This document shows positions 17,930-28,003 of a stretch of 64,000 nucleotides of DNA, in pieces. The DNA is from Cyclobacteriaceae bacterium (lineage in GTDB: Bacteria; Bacteroidota; Bacteroidia; Cytophagales; Cyclobacteriaceae), in contig JAEUUA010000023.1 in assembly GCA_016787755.1 (NCBI GenBank), positions 112,613 through 176,612 of the forward strand, read 5' to 3'. A program made the position numbers and the translations under genes. Position 1 is the first letter of the stretch. The number at the start of each line of letters is the position of its first letter. The notes beneath the pieces were generated by a model. It did no database searches, was not told the origin of the DNA, and was given only the letters and a program-made list of their open reading frames with translations.

Positions 17930-18664
17930 TTATTTTGATTTAAATGTATTCGCTTTAAAGATGTTAACTCCAAATAGTATATTCATTGTTTGGTTCCTAA
18001 CCTCAAGACTGCTGGGCAGGGTAGTATTGCGCAACCCTATGCTATATTGCACCTCAAAAGTTCCTTCTCTTTTAAAAAGTTGAAAATTATAACCTATTAA
18101 AAGCAAAATACCGCTGTCATATAATTTATGATTTTTGGATGGATCTGGTCGTGACCCAGTCTTTTGTAACAATGAGCCATTAATAAATATCTCAGTCTTT
18201 AGTCTTTCACTTATCAATTTTCCTATATAAGGTCCTCCTCCAACATAAAGTCGCCTTGAGTCTAATAATTTAATTTTTGGGTATAACGTAACCGTTAAAT
18301 AATTGAGCGTAAGGTTTTGAATAACTTTCTGAGCTGAGGGAGGTGGAAAATCCGGATTATTTGAGTTGCTTATAGATTTAAAGCCTTTATTCTCATAACC
18401 CATTTTTAACCCAATATCCAACTTTGAGTTTACTTCATGTATTAAATCAAGATTAACTACATAACCGAATTTTCTATAACGATCTTCTATATATTCTTTC
18501 TTAGGATAAATCAGATTGGCTCCGGCAAGAATTTCAGCCTTAGAGATAATCTTTTTGGGGTATTTGATGGGTGTATCTTCCTGCGCTTGGCCCACAACGC
18601 AGAACAACTGGCAGCCTATAAGGGTCGTTAGAAATTTGAAGTATGATAAAGTTTTAAAATGCAT
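17930..18664 (-). CDS. Outer-membrane beta-barrel protein, function unknown
   Basis: This 244-residue protein has a signal peptide ending near GQAQ (residue 28). Alternating hydrophobic strands end in aromatic residues (VNLDLIHEV, LDIGLKMGYE, LYVGGGPYIGKLI, FEVQYSIGLRNT), as in small Bacteroidota outer-membrane barrels of the PorT-like type. The protein is probably an eight- to ten-stranded barrel. It is followed after 23 nt by the T9SS cargo gene, so the pair may form an operon in which the barrel anchors or accompanies the secreted protein. That link is inference. Confidence 0.65.
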   Translation of the reverse strand: MHFKTLSYFKFLTTLIGCQLFCVVGQAQEDTPIKYPKKIISKAEILAGANLIYPKKEYIEDRYRKFGYVVNLDLIHEVNSKLDIGLKMGYENKGFKSISNSNNPDFPPPSAQKVIQNLTLNYLTVTLYPKIKLLDSRRLYVGGGPYIGKLISERLKTEIFINGSLLQKTGSRPDPSKNHKLYDSGILLLIGYNFQLFKREGTFEVQYSIGLRNTTLPSSLEVRNQTMNILFGVNIFKANTFKSK

Positions 18665-19124
18665 TGGAATCTAAATCAGGCTTGTCAATTATTTTTTTTA
18701 TAAATGTATTCTTTTGTTTCCCCTTTATTTCAGTCATAAAAAGGTTTTTTAACCTAGGTGCAATTTTTTAGCCCAGGTAGTAAAACATCAAATCACAAAA
18801 CCTTGTTTTTCAAAAAAAAACGATTTGCCTGCTGCTACCATGGCTCTGCATACATGTATTGTTTGTACTGGTTTTGTAACTAATTTTCTTTTTCCAATCG
18901 TTTTGCCAATCTTAATCTTGTCTTTTAAGTCGATAATAAACGGTTAACCATTAGTTCAATTTTTCATTTAACAGAAATCAACATACGGTTGTCCAATTCC
19001 AGTCACCGCATTTGTTATTGATATAATCTATAACCATTCAACCTAATTGACTCCTTATAAAAAGATCAAGTAGGAAGTAAGTATAACATCCTGTATTTTC
19101 AATTCTCTAAACACACAACGCACC
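18665..19124. other. 460-nt divergent intergenic region
   Basis: The region separates the leftward beta-barrel gene from the rightward serine hydrolase gene. It is AT-rich with runs of T and A, for example an A-run near 18813-18822. I found no convincing TAnnTTTG promoter pair, no RNA gene and no coding frame. The length leaves room for an unrecognised regulatory element. Confidence 0.4.
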
Positions 19125-20402
19125 ATGACTACCATTCGCAAAATTGCTTTTCTATCTTCTGCATTAACCCTTCTGTTCACCGTTGCTGTGCTTGCACAGA
19201 ATCTTCCAACGGCAAAACCGGAAGACATCGGATTCTCCAGCAAGCGATTAGAACACATTGATGAAATTTTCAGTGGCTTTGTCAAAGACAATAAACTGGC
19301 TGGTAGTGTTATTTTGGTAGCACGCAAAGGAAAAGTAGGCTACTTCAAGTCCTTTGGCTTTCGCGATATGGATACCAAATCGGCCATGAAGAATGATGCG
19401 ATTTTTAGAATTGCCTCGCAATCCAAAGCCATCATTAGCGTTGGTGTTATGATTTTACAAGAAGAAGGAAACCTATTGATTCAGGAACCTGTAAGTAAAT
19501 ACCTGCCTGAGTTTAAAGAAATAAAAGTAGCGCAGGCAAAAACCGAAGGCGGCTATGAAGTCGTAAAAGCAAAACGACAAATCACATTACGCGATTTACT
19601 TACCCATACATCAGGCATTAGTTATGGGTATGGCTTAGCCAGTCAAGAGTGGAGTAAGGCAGGTATTCAAGGTTGGTACTTTGCCGATCGTGATGAACCT
19701 ATTGGTGAAACTATAAAGCGTATGGCTGCTTTGCCCATCGATGCACAACCCGGCACGGAGTGGGTGTATGGATATTCTACAGACATATTAGGAGCGGTCA
19801 TTGAAAAAGCTTCGGGCATGCCACTCGATCAATTTTTGAAGGCACGGATTTTTGATCCGCTTGGAATGAATGACACCCATTTCTATTTGCCTAAAAATAA
19901 AGTAGAAAGACTTGCCACGGTTTATTCACCCAAAGAAGGTAAGCCATTGGAAGCCGCTCCCACTGCAGGAACCATGGATAGTCAGGGTGTCTACGTAAAT
20001 GGCCCGCGAAAAAGTTTTTCGGGGGGAGCTGGTTTGCTCTCCACCGCAACTGACTATTATCTTTTTTTACAGATGATGGCAAACAAAGGGGAGTTGAATG
20101 GCAATCGGATACTCGCCCCCAACACAGTGGATTTAATGACGATTAATCATTTAAATGATGACATTAAATATAATCCGGGTCAAGGATTTGGACTTGGCTT
20201 TAGCGTGGTGTTGGATAAAGGCAAGCGTGGACTTTCTGGATCTGTTGGCGAGTATGGTTGGGGTGGCGCGTATGGTTCAACGTATTGGGTTGATCCAAAA
20301 GAAGAATTGGTGGTAGTTTATTTTACGCAAGTAAGGCCGTCATCCATTGCCAATGATCAGGCAAAGTTAAGAGCGCTTATTTACCAGGCTTTAATAGATT
20401 AG
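19125..20402 (+). CDS. Beta-lactamase-fold serine hydrolase (class C / esterase type)
   Basis: This 425-residue protein has a signal peptide ending near VLAQ (residue 25). The penicillin-binding fold shows the nucleophile motif Ser98-Gln-Ser-Lys101, a Tyr-x-Ser motif (VYGYSTD) in place of YxN, and WGGAYGSTYWVDP near the C-terminus where KTG or HxG is expected. This combination fits the large 'serine hydrolase' family of D-aminopeptidases, esterases and class C-like enzymes rather than a resistance beta-lactamase. The enzyme acts in the periplasm. The gene is alone on its strand and the substrate is unknown. Confidence 0.88.
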   Translation: MTTIRKIAFLSSALTLLFTVAVLAQNLPTAKPEDIGFSSKRLEHIDEIFSGFVKDNKLAGSVILVARKGKVGYFKSFGFRDMDTKSAMKNDAIFRIASQSKAIISVGVMILQEEGNLLIQEPVSKYLPEFKEIKVAQAKTEGGYEVVKAKRQITLRDLLTHTSGISYGYGLASQEWSKAGIQGWYFADRDEPIGETIKRMAALPIDAQPGTEWVYGYSTDILGAVIEKASGMPLDQFLKARIFDPLGMNDTHFYLPKNKVERLATVYSPKEGKPLEAAPTAGTMDSQGVYVNGPRKSFSGGAGLLSTATDYYLFLQMMANKGELNGNRILAPNTVDLMTINHLNDDIKYNPGQGFGLGFSVVLDKGKRGLSGSVGEYGWGGAYGSTYWVDPKEELVVVYFTQVRPSSIANDQAKLRALIYQALID

Positions 20403-20653
20403 GTATTCTCTCGCAGTCATGTGGGCGAGTGTCACCTTAAAATCATTTAGTATTCAAGCAAACGAGACCTGCAATCTCAATGAATTTAAATGCCCAAGAC
20501 TTGGCGCGGGTCGCGCATTGTTGAGGAGAATAAAAAAGAAGATTAGGGTAACTTACTCGCGATGACTGTAAAATTTTTCTTGTAATTGAAAATTAGTCTT
20601 CAGAATCTAATTCCACACACTTGCCCGGAATGAACAAGTAGAGGAGGAATAAA

Positions 20654-21991
20654 TTATTCCCCTCTCAATCGTTGAATGCAATTATCCAACGATCGATAAT
20701 GATGATAAATACTTTTCCAGATATGTCCTTTTAGAGCAGTCTTCATGTCAGGTTGTTTATCCAACCCGCCCGCATACCAATCTCCATGTTCATGATCGAT
20801 TAGATAGTTGTCTGCGTACGTCCACAAGGTTTCAAACTTCTTATAATACTGAAGTTCATCATCCGGAAACAAATCTGCCATGAGCAACAAAGCATTTAAT
20901 CCTTCGGCTTGCGCCCACCAGTTTTTAGTATCATGGGTGATGGTGATTCCCGGCTTGTCTTTGAAATAATAGGCTTCGTCATAAAATCCGCCAACGGAGT
21001 TATCCCACCCATTGTTGAGCGCATGGTCCACCATCTTTTTTGCAATCCGCAGCGTAGTGGTATCATTATAAATTCCCAACCCATGCGATGCTTCTAACAT
21101 CAAGTAGGCAGTTTCAACATCGTGCCCAAACGAAACATGATCCAATTGGTGATGCCTGGTAATGACCGTTTCACTTGAATCCGCAAACGTTACGGGTCTC
21201 CAATCTGCATACAGAAACAGCGTTAAATTTCCTTTTGGTGTTACAATTGTATCGCGAATGAGCAAAAGCATTTCTTGTAATCGCTCGCGCAGCAATTCAT
21301 CGGGCCAAACGTGATACAACTCTGTAAAGGCTTCGAGCAAATGAATAGAACTATTTTGATCTTTATACCCCGTGTCTGCAGTGGATGGCGTATCCGCTTG
21401 TCGCTTGATGGGCATACCATTGCGTTGTAAATGTTGGAAGTAACCTTTGAGAATAGGATCATGACTGCCTTTCTCCAGCCACATAAATGTTTCTTTGGCC
21501 AATGCCAGTGCACTTGTATCTTTTGATGCTCCGTAATAAGCCGCAAGCGAATAAATCCCAAACGCATTTCCATAAGCAGTTTTCGTGGAGTCGCCTTGTA
21601 CATTTCCCTGCTTATCAATCAATGTATAAAATCCCCCATAGGTTTTATCCCACATCTTATTTTTCAAAAACTCAAACCCGTGTTTTGCTCCTATCTTGTA
21701 ATACTGAACTTCAGGATACCGAAGCGAAGCTTTTGCATTTGTCCAGGTGTGACGTGCCTGAGTAACAATCATTTTATCTTGCGCTCCGGTCGGCTTGAAA
21801 TCGTAAGTGTAGGTGGAAATAAATCCACCATCAACCGTATCAATGGATTGTGGATACCATTTAGCCATCACTTCAGTAACAAGGGAGTGCTCCATCGCAG
21901 CTGCAATATTTTCTCTACTAGATGGCGTTTCGTTCCTACACGATGAGAGTATTACTAAAATAAGAAATGCAAAACTTACAGCTACTCTCAT
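20654..21991 (-). CDS. AGE-family epimerase/isomerase, lipoprotein
   Basis: This 445-residue protein belongs to the N-acylglucosamine 2-epimerase family, an (alpha/alpha)6 barrel. Recognisable stretches are KTAYGNAFGIYSLAAYY, HQLDHVSFGHDVETAYLMLEA (His-x-x-x-Glu region) and THDTKNWWAQAEGLNALL near the C-terminus. The N-terminus is a lipoprotein signal ending in SSC (Cys18), so the enzyme is exported and may face the periplasm. It would isomerise or epimerise a sugar or oligosaccharide end. Its ATG overlaps the TGA of the upstream membrane-protein gene as ATGA, so it is the last gene of a three-gene unit. Confidence 0.87.
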   Translation of the reverse strand: MRVAVSFAFLILVILSSCRNETPSSRENIAAAMEHSLVTEVMAKWYPQSIDTVDGGFISTYTYDFKPTGAQDKMIVTQARHTWTNAKASLRYPEVQYYKIGAKHGFEFLKNKMWDKTYGGFYTLIDKQGNVQGDSTKTAYGNAFGIYSLAAYYGASKDTSALALAKETFMWLEKGSHDPILKGYFQHLQRNGMPIKRQADTPSTADTGYKDQNSSIHLLEAFTELYHVWPDELLRERLQEMLLLIRDTIVTPKGNLTLFLYADWRPVTFADSSETVITRHHQLDHVSFGHDVETAYLMLEASHGLGIYNDTTTLRIAKKMVDHALNNGWDNSVGGFYDEAYYFKDKPGITITHDTKNWWAQAEGLNALLLMADLFPDDELQYYKKFETLWTYADNYLIDHEHGDWYAGGLDKQPDMKTALKGHIWKSIYHHYRSLDNCIQRLRGE

Positions 21992-22404
21992 GATTTTGAA
22001 GATCCATTTATAAATACTTTTAACCCATACTTACTATTGATAAAAATCAAAGTCGCTCCTGCCAATGCAGGTGTGAAAAGAAACATAGCATATAAAACTC
22101 GATTCTCTATTTCCATCCCTCTTGCCCAATACTGATTATTCACAAAAAGATAAATAGTAACCACTATGTAAGTGCAGAGGGTTGTGTATTTCACCAATGC
22201 TGATTTAGCTATGAACCATGTTATAATAAAAGCAATAATAAATGGCAAATAGAATTTGACTGAATAGACGATAAGCATATAAATAATATGGAGGATCGGA
22301 TCAAGTGTTGCAAAGCGATTTATTGAAACAAATAAATCCGCCCCCAACAAAAGTGAAGAGCAAATAATCAAGTAAAGTGCTACTGAAAGTATATTCTTAA
22401 ACAT
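21988..22404 (-). CDS. Small four-helix membrane protein, function unknown
   Basis: From the ATG at 22404 the protein has 138 residues and four predicted membrane helices. The frame is open further upstream, but only into the end of the preceding dioxygenase gene. I do not recognise a family. A short soluble loop (NNQYWARGMEIENR) lies between helices three and four. It sits between a PhyH-type dioxygenase gene (8 nt upstream) and the AGE epimerase gene (4-nt overlap), so expression is coupled to both. Confidence 0.7.
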   Translation of the reverse strand: MFKNILSVALYLIICSSLLLGADLFVSINRFATLDPILHIIYMLIVYSVKFYLPFIIAFIITWFIAKSALVKYTTLCTYIVVTIYLFVNNQYWARGMEIENRVLYAMFLFTPALAGATLIFINSKYGLKVFINGSSKS

Positions 22405-22412
22405 GAAACTTG

Positions 22413-23210
22413 TCAAATAACAGGATTCAATCGCGAAGCAGCTTTTGCACCATTGGCAAGCCCAAGCAACCAGCGTTCCCGATCTTTCTCTTGCCATTCG
22501 TTAATAGGGGGCGCCACCTCAGCACCATCGGCAAAATAAATGATGGTCATTACTTCGCGCATGATGGAAGATGAATTTCCGGGCGCTTTGTGGAGGGTAA
22601 GGCCCGCATGAAAAGTGGCATCGCCCGCATTCATCTGCGCAGGCATAAACACCGGATATTTCTTTTGTGCAACATGTTCATCCAAAGCTTTTTCTGACTC
22701 ATCCGAGATTTCAAGATTTTTTACCAACCCATCTTTGTGCGAGCCTCCGGCAAAGGTAAGCATGCCCATGTCAGTTGTAATGTTGATTAAAGGCATCCAC
22801 ATGGTAATCGTGTTACTTGTATTGAGCGGCCAATAGAATTGATCCTGATGCCAGGGAGTAAATCCCCCACCCGCTTCTTTGAACAGTGCCTGATCGTGAT
22901 ACAATCTTACTTTTTCAACACCCATAAGTTGTGCCGCGACAGCAGCAAACTTTTTAGCGAGCGTAAATTCTTTCACCTGTTCGTCTTCCTCCCACAGATT
23001 CGTGGTTTGCAAAAAGGCTTTCCCATAGGTATCCCGATCTTCCATTTTGCGAACTTCGGGATTTAGTTTTTTCACTGCATTCAAAATCAAAGGCCGATAA
23101 TGGCTAATTTCGGTAGGTGTGGCGAGATTTTTAATTAACGCGTAGCCGTTTTGCTGATAAGCAACCACCGTTTCTTTATCAATGTTAAGTTTTTGTTCGA
23201 GAGATTGCAT
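22413..23210 (-). CDS. Phytanoyl-CoA dioxygenase (PhyH) family Fe(II)/2-oxoglutarate oxygenase
   Basis: The protein of 265 residues shows the double-stranded beta-helix signature. His121 and Asp123 in WHQDQFYW are the first two iron ligands. His207 in GLTLHKAPGNSS is the third, and Arg218 is the likely 2-oxoglutarate anchor. Such enzymes hydroxylate small molecules using Fe(II), O2 and 2-oxoglutarate. The start at 23210 gives a normal amphipathic N-terminus with no signal peptide, so it is cytoplasmic. It leads a compact unit with the membrane protein and AGE epimerase genes. That suggests a role in a small carbohydrate or osmolyte pathway; the substrate is unknown. Confidence 0.88.
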   Translation of the reverse strand: MQSLEQKLNIDKETVVAYQQNGYALIKNLATPTEISHYRPLILNAVKKLNPEVRKMEDRDTYGKAFLQTTNLWEEDEQVKEFTLAKKFAAVAAQLMGVEKVRLYHDQALFKEAGGGFTPWHQDQFYWPLNTSNTITMWMPLINITTDMGMLTFAGGSHKDGLVKNLEISDESEKALDEHVAQKKYPVFMPAQMNAGDATFHAGLTLHKAPGNSSSIMREVMTIIYFADGAEVAPPINEWQEKDRERWLLGLANGAKAASRLNPVI

Positions 23211-23350
23211 GGTACGTTTTTTTGAGGTCGATAAAAATTGACTGATTCAAAAATGAAAGTAGCAAGTTATACCAATTAACACAACGACAACTGGGATTTG
23301 AATTCATTTCATTCCGGTGAAATCCTTACCTTTAGCATCTTAATTTTTTT

Positions 23351-25171
23351 ATGAAAAGACAGGGTGTTGGGAAAGATCGAACGAAGGTAGGCTTCAAAAG
23401 ACTTTTTTTTATTGTAGTTACCACCTTATTGATCTATGGGTGTACGGAGCCTGATGAGGTTCTTGACCCTACCATTCTAAATACTTCAAGTGAAGTTAGG
23501 GCATTTTTTGAAGGGCTAGACGATGATAATGTTTTGCTGATTAATCATACCCTTACAGGAAATATATATAAAGTTGCTTTAGAGAATGAGGATACTGTTA
23601 AAATAGCAGCCTCTATTATAACAAGTTTTGAAGAAGATTTTCCGGCCTGGTCTACAGGCATAAAATTTTCTGATGGATCTTCCGCGCAGGTACCAACGCT
23701 GGGCTCCGAATTTATAATTCCATCCGACAGTATAATCATTAATCCGTCAGGCTACTCCCCACTGGCAGTATTGGTAAAATTCACGCCCAAAGTAAAGGGT
23801 AAGTTTTCATTTACGGTGGTGGGGAAAAACGGAAGCTTATCTAATTTAAGTCACAACCCTTCTTACTATGGGAACGTGCACCGAATTAATATTTTTGGAT
23901 TATACGGGAATTTTGAAAACTCAATCGAGCTAAAGTTCACCAGCAAAACAGGAAAAGAACGAATCAAAAAAACAATAAAAGTTACCACCAGTGAATTAGC
24001 GAGCAACCTTCCTGAAATTATAGTTGATGTTGCCAACCGCAGCAACATGGAAGACGGCCTTACCTTGGTTAGTTATCGCGGTCCGGTAAGTCCCAATATG
24101 CCATTTATCATGGATTCGTATGGTGACATCCGTTGGTATTTAGATTATCGAACTCACCCTACATTAAATTTTCTTGCCTACGATAACGGGATGGAACAAC
24201 TGCAAAATGGAAATTTCTACTTTGGAGAAGGCAACACCAATAAAATTTACGAAATAGATCTTTTTGGGACTGTGCTAAATAGTTGGGGAATGGAAGGATA
24301 TCCCTTTCATCATAATGTAATTGAAAAACCAAATGGGAACTTTATTGCCACTGTTTCCAAAAACGGGAGCACTCACCTCAATGGCAAACCTACCATCAAC
24401 GATTACATGATTGAAATCAACCGTACTTCGGGAGCGATTATTAATGTTTGGGATTTTAAGCTTTCTCTTGATGAAAATAGAACCACCTTATTAAATACAC
24501 TCTCAAATCCCAATGTTAATTGGCTTCATGTGAATGGAATTATTTACGACCCGAGTGACAACACCGTTATTGTATCTGGTCGCCATCAGGGATTGATGAA
24601 AGTGAATTCAGCCAATGAGATAAAATGGATAGTGGGGCCTCATACGGGTTGGGGTTTCTCGCGCGAGGGTACTAATCTTAACAATCTTTTGCTAAAACCG
24701 CTTTCGGCAGCCGGAGAGGAAATCATGACTCCTGGTGTTATTAACGGTACTGAAAACCACTCGGACTTTGAATGGGCTTGGTATCACCATGCTCCTTTGG
24801 TAATGCCCAATGGGAATATTATGGTTTTTGATAACGGTTTTAACAGAAACTTCAGCCTGAATGAAAAATATAGTCGCGCGGTTGAGTTTAAGATTGATGG
24901 TGTTAACAAAACCATTAAACAAGTATGGCAATACGGCAAGGAGCGCGGCCTAGAAACCTATTCACAAATACTCTCGGATGTTGATTATTTGCCAGGTAAA
25001 AATAACATCCTATTTTCCCCTGGATGGAACGTTGATAATGGCAACGGAAAATTCGGAGGGAAGGTAATCGAAGTAAATTACCAGACTAAAGAGGTTGTCT
25101 TTGAGGTTCGGATAATTCCACCGGCTGGCCCACAAGCGTTTCATCGCGCTGAGCGTTTGAAGCTATACTAG
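23351..25171 (+). CDS. Aryl-sulfotransferase-like (ASST) lipoprotein
   Basis: This 606-residue protein has a long positively charged N-region and a lipoprotein signal ending in YGC (Cys31). Residues about 35-220 look like a beta-sandwich. Residues about 230-606 match the six-bladed propeller of PAPS-independent arylsulfotransferases, with the FHHNVIEKPNGNF motif and NGNIMVFDNGFNR near the C-terminus. In the characterised enzymes a His in the propeller carries the sulfate. Whether this protein transfers sulfate or simply shares the fold is open. It precedes the planctomycete-type gene run by about 110 nt on the same strand. Confidence 0.78.
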   Translation: MKRQGVGKDRTKVGFKRLFFIVVTTLLIYGCTEPDEVLDPTILNTSSEVRAFFEGLDDDNVLLINHTLTGNIYKVALENEDTVKIAASIITSFEEDFPAWSTGIKFSDGSSAQVPTLGSEFIIPSDSIIINPSGYSPLAVLVKFTPKVKGKFSFTVVGKNGSLSNLSHNPSYYGNVHRINIFGLYGNFENSIELKFTSKTGKERIKKTIKVTTSELASNLPEIIVDVANRSNMEDGLTLVSYRGPVSPNMPFIMDSYGDIRWYLDYRTHPTLNFLAYDNGMEQLQNGNFYFGEGNTNKIYEIDLFGTVLNSWGMEGYPFHHNVIEKPNGNFIATVSKNGSTHLNGKPTINDYMIEINRTSGAIINVWDFKLSLDENRTTLLNTLSNPNVNWLHVNGIIYDPSDNTVIVSGRHQGLMKVNSANEIKWIVGPHTGWGFSREGTNLNNLLLKPLSAAGEEIMTPGVINGTENHSDFEWAWYHHAPLVMPNGNIMVFDNGFNRNFSLNEKYSRAVEFKIDGVNKTIKQVWQYGKERGLETYSQILSDVDYLPGKNNILFSPGWNVDNGNGKFGGKVIEVNYQTKEVVFEVRIIPPAGPQAFHRAERLKLY

Positions 25172-25279
25172 CAAAATTAGCTGCGGACTAAAACTATCTA
25201 AACCATTCTTCCCATTTTAATATTAAGTAATTTCTAAAAAGACTAACTTTCTTTTTCAGTTTAATATTTACGGAACAAA

Positions 25280-28000
25280 TTGAAAAATCGAATTCTATTT
25301 TTTAGTGGGCTTCTTGTGCTAACCATCCCGGTAATTATATACCTATTTCCAAGGCAAGAAATTGATTACAACACACAGGTAAAACCTATTCTCAATAAAA
25401 AATGCATTGCCTGTCATGGAGGAGTAAAGCAAAAGGCTGGATTCAGTTTGCTTTTTAGAGAAGAGGCTCTTGGAAATACTGAGTCTGGAAAGCCCGCAAT
25501 TATTCCAGGTAATCCAGGAGCAAGTGAATTAATACGAAGAATTTCAATTAACGATCCTGAAGAAAGAATGCCCTTTAAGCATGAGCCGCTATCGCCTGAA
25601 GAGATTGACATTCTTACACTATGGATAAAGCAAGGGGCGAAGTGGGGTGAACATTGGGCCTATGTTTCTATACAGAATCAAGAAGTCCCGGAGATAAAAA
25701 GTGCCTGGATAAAAAATGAAATCGATCCTTTTATTCTTGAAAAACTGGAAATTGAAAATCTATCTCCTTCTGCCGAAGCAGATAAACCCACCCTGCTTAG
25801 AAGAGTGAGCCTTGATTTAACGGGCCTGCCCCCCACTGAACGCATCGCTAAAAAATTTCTGGATGATCATTCTGATAAAGCCTATGAAAATCTGGTGAAC
25901 GATTTATTGGCTTCGCCTCACTATGGAGAGCGGTGGACTGCCATGTGGATGGATCTGGCTCGCTATGCGGATACCCGCGGATACGAAGCGGATCGAAGTC
26001 GTACCATCTGGAAATACCGTGATTGGTTGATCAGAGCCTTCAATGAAGATAAACCCTACGATGAATTTTTAACCGAACAGATGGCCGGTGACTTGCTCCC
26101 AAATCCGGATGATGCTCAATATATCGCTACTGCATTTCATAGGAACACGATGACAAATGATGAAGGTGGAACTGAGAATGAAGAGTTTAGAACAGCTGCC
26201 GTGCTCGACCGGGTGAATACTACCTGGAGCGCACTGATGGGAACTACCTTTAATTGTGTTCAATGTCATAGCCATCCTTATGATCCCTTTAAACACGATG
26301 AGTATTATAAGTTTGCTGCTTTCTTTAACAATAGCCGCGATGAAGATACACAAGCGGAGTATCCTTTACTGCGCCAGTATAAAGGAGCTGATAGTCTTAA
26401 GCTTTTGAAGTTGAGTTCTTGGCTTAAAGAAAATGTTAGTCCCGAGAAGGGAGATGAATATTATAGATTATTGAAAACCTGGCAGCCAACGATCAACTCA
26501 TTACAGTGTGATGAATTTGAAAATGCTGCCTTGATAAGTAGCTGGTATGCAGGATTGCGTAATAATGGCTCATGCCGGTTGCCCCGTGTTACCCTGGATG
26601 ATAAAAATCGACTGATGTTCCGCTATACGACTACCCTCACGGGAGGAATTTGGTATATCTATTTAGATAGTTTGAATGGTTCTTTATTAAAGACAATCCC
26701 CTTACAGGATACAAAAGGGGAATGGAAAATTCTTACCAGCCAACTGCCTTCTCAGACCGGAATCCATAATTTATATTTTAGATATTTCAACCCAACGCTA
26801 CAGTCATTTGAGAAAACAGGGGTAATGTTTGAATGGTTTCAGTTTGGTCAGCAGTTTCCCGGCAAAGACAAGACAGGATATAAATCAGCGCTTAATGCGT
26901 TTAATGACCTGATGGCTGCCGAGGTTGAAACAACTCCCATCCTGGTCGAGAATAACAAAGAACTATTTCGAAAAACCCATCTCTTTGAACGAGGAAATTG
27001 GCTTGTTCATGGGAAAGAAGTTACACCCGAAGTTCCTCACCTCTTAAACCCAATGGATAATCAAATGCCAAAAAACAGGTTGGGGTTGGCTCATTGGATG
27101 ACAGACAAGAAAAATCCCTTAGTCTCGAGAACATTAGTCAACCGTGTGTGGGAACAGCTGTTTGGTTTTGGATTAGTTGAGACTCTCGAAGATTTCGGAA
27201 CACAAGGAATTCCCCCAACGCATCAAGAATTGCTGGATCATTTATCGTGGCAATTCATGAACGATTTTAATTGGAGCTTAAAACGTTTATTAAAAGAAAT
27301 GGTAATGTCCGCCACCTATCGGCAGGACTCAAAAACCAATGACCAACTTTTGATGAAAGATCCTGAAAATAAATTGTATGCTCGTGGACCTCGAACGCGA
27401 CTATCGGCCGAACAACTGAGAGACCAGACACTTGCCGCCAGCAAACTATTAAGTACAAAAATGTACGGAAAAAGTGTCATGCCTTTTCAGCCGGGTGGAA
27501 TTTGGCGCTCGCCTTACAACGATGACGTGTGGAAAATGAGCAAGGATGAAGATCAATATCGCAGGTCTATCTATACCTATTGGAAAAGAACAGCTCCTTA
27601 TCCAAGCATGATTACTTTTGACGCAGGAGCCCGAGAAGTTTGTGTGACTAGAAGAATTCGTACGAATACGCCACTGCAAGCATTAACCACCTTAAATGAC
27701 TCAGCCTATTTTATAATGGCAAGAAGTTTTGCCATCAACATGCAAGTGGCAAACGATCTCGATGTTGAAATCCAAATTAGCAAGGGATATGAGTCATTAT
27801 TTTTTAAACCGATTTCAGGAAAAAGATTAGCGGCTCTATCCGAGTTGTATTTTGTTGCCCTCAACAAGTTTACAAAAGATAAAAATGCCATGCACGAAAT
27901 ACTCGGTGGCCGTGTACCCAATAATAATCCAAAGACTGCTGCCCTTGTAACGGTTGCTAATGCGTTGTTTAACCTTGATGAATGGATCAATAAAAATTAA
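25280..28000 (+). CDS. Planctomycete-type c-cytochrome with DUF1549 and DUF1553 domains
   Basis: This 906-residue exported protein starts with TTG, as no ATG precedes the signal anchor at residues 5-22. An N-terminal PSCyt1 cytochrome module has CIACH (Cys42, Cys45, His46). DUF1549 covers about 125-345, with a second heme-like motif CVQCH (Cys326, Cys329, His330). DUF1553 covers about 590-850, with NRVWEQLFGFGLVET. A beta-rich insertion lies in the middle (about 400-520). These proteins are abundant in Planctomycetes and occur with DUF1501 partners; biochemical roles are poorly known. The DUF1501 gene follows after 3 nt, so the two form a pair. Confidence 0.87.
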   Translation: MKNRILFFSGLLVLTIPVIIYLFPRQEIDYNTQVKPILNKKCIACHGGVKQKAGFSLLFREEALGNTESGKPAIIPGNPGASELIRRISINDPEERMPFKHEPLSPEEIDILTLWIKQGAKWGEHWAYVSIQNQEVPEIKSAWIKNEIDPFILEKLEIENLSPSAEADKPTLLRRVSLDLTGLPPTERIAKKFLDDHSDKAYENLVNDLLASPHYGERWTAMWMDLARYADTRGYEADRSRTIWKYRDWLIRAFNEDKPYDEFLTEQMAGDLLPNPDDAQYIATAFHRNTMTNDEGGTENEEFRTAAVLDRVNTTWSALMGTTFNCVQCHSHPYDPFKHDEYYKFAAFFNNSRDEDTQAEYPLLRQYKGADSLKLLKLSSWLKENVSPEKGDEYYRLLKTWQPTINSLQCDEFENAALISSWYAGLRNNGSCRLPRVTLDDKNRLMFRYTTTLTGGIWYIYLDSLNGSLLKTIPLQDTKGEWKILTSQLPSQTGIHNLYFRYFNPTLQSFEKTGVMFEWFQFGQQFPGKDKTGYKSALNAFNDLMAAEVETTPILVENNKELFRKTHLFERGNWLVHGKEVTPEVPHLLNPMDNQMPKNRLGLAHWMTDKKNPLVSRTLVNRVWEQLFGFGLVETLEDFGTQGIPPTHQELLDHLSWQFMNDFNWSLKRLLKEMVMSATYRQDSKTNDQLLMKDPENKLYARGPRTRLSAEQLRDQTLAASKLLSTKMYGKSVMPFQPGGIWRSPYNDDVWKMSKDEDQYRRSIYTYWKRTAPYPSMITFDAGAREVCVTRRIRTNTPLQALTTLNDSAYFIMARSFAINMQVANDLDVEIQISKGYESLFFKPISGKRLAALSELYFVALNKFTKDKNAMHEILGGRVPNNNPKTAALVTVANALFNLDEWINKN

Positions 28001-28003
28001 TTA

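Noticed and set aside
19125..20402. An antibiotic-resistance beta-lactamase.
   Set aside because: The YxN motif is changed to Tyr-x-Ser and the KTG-like motif is absent, so the esterase/peptidase-type serine hydrolase group fits better.
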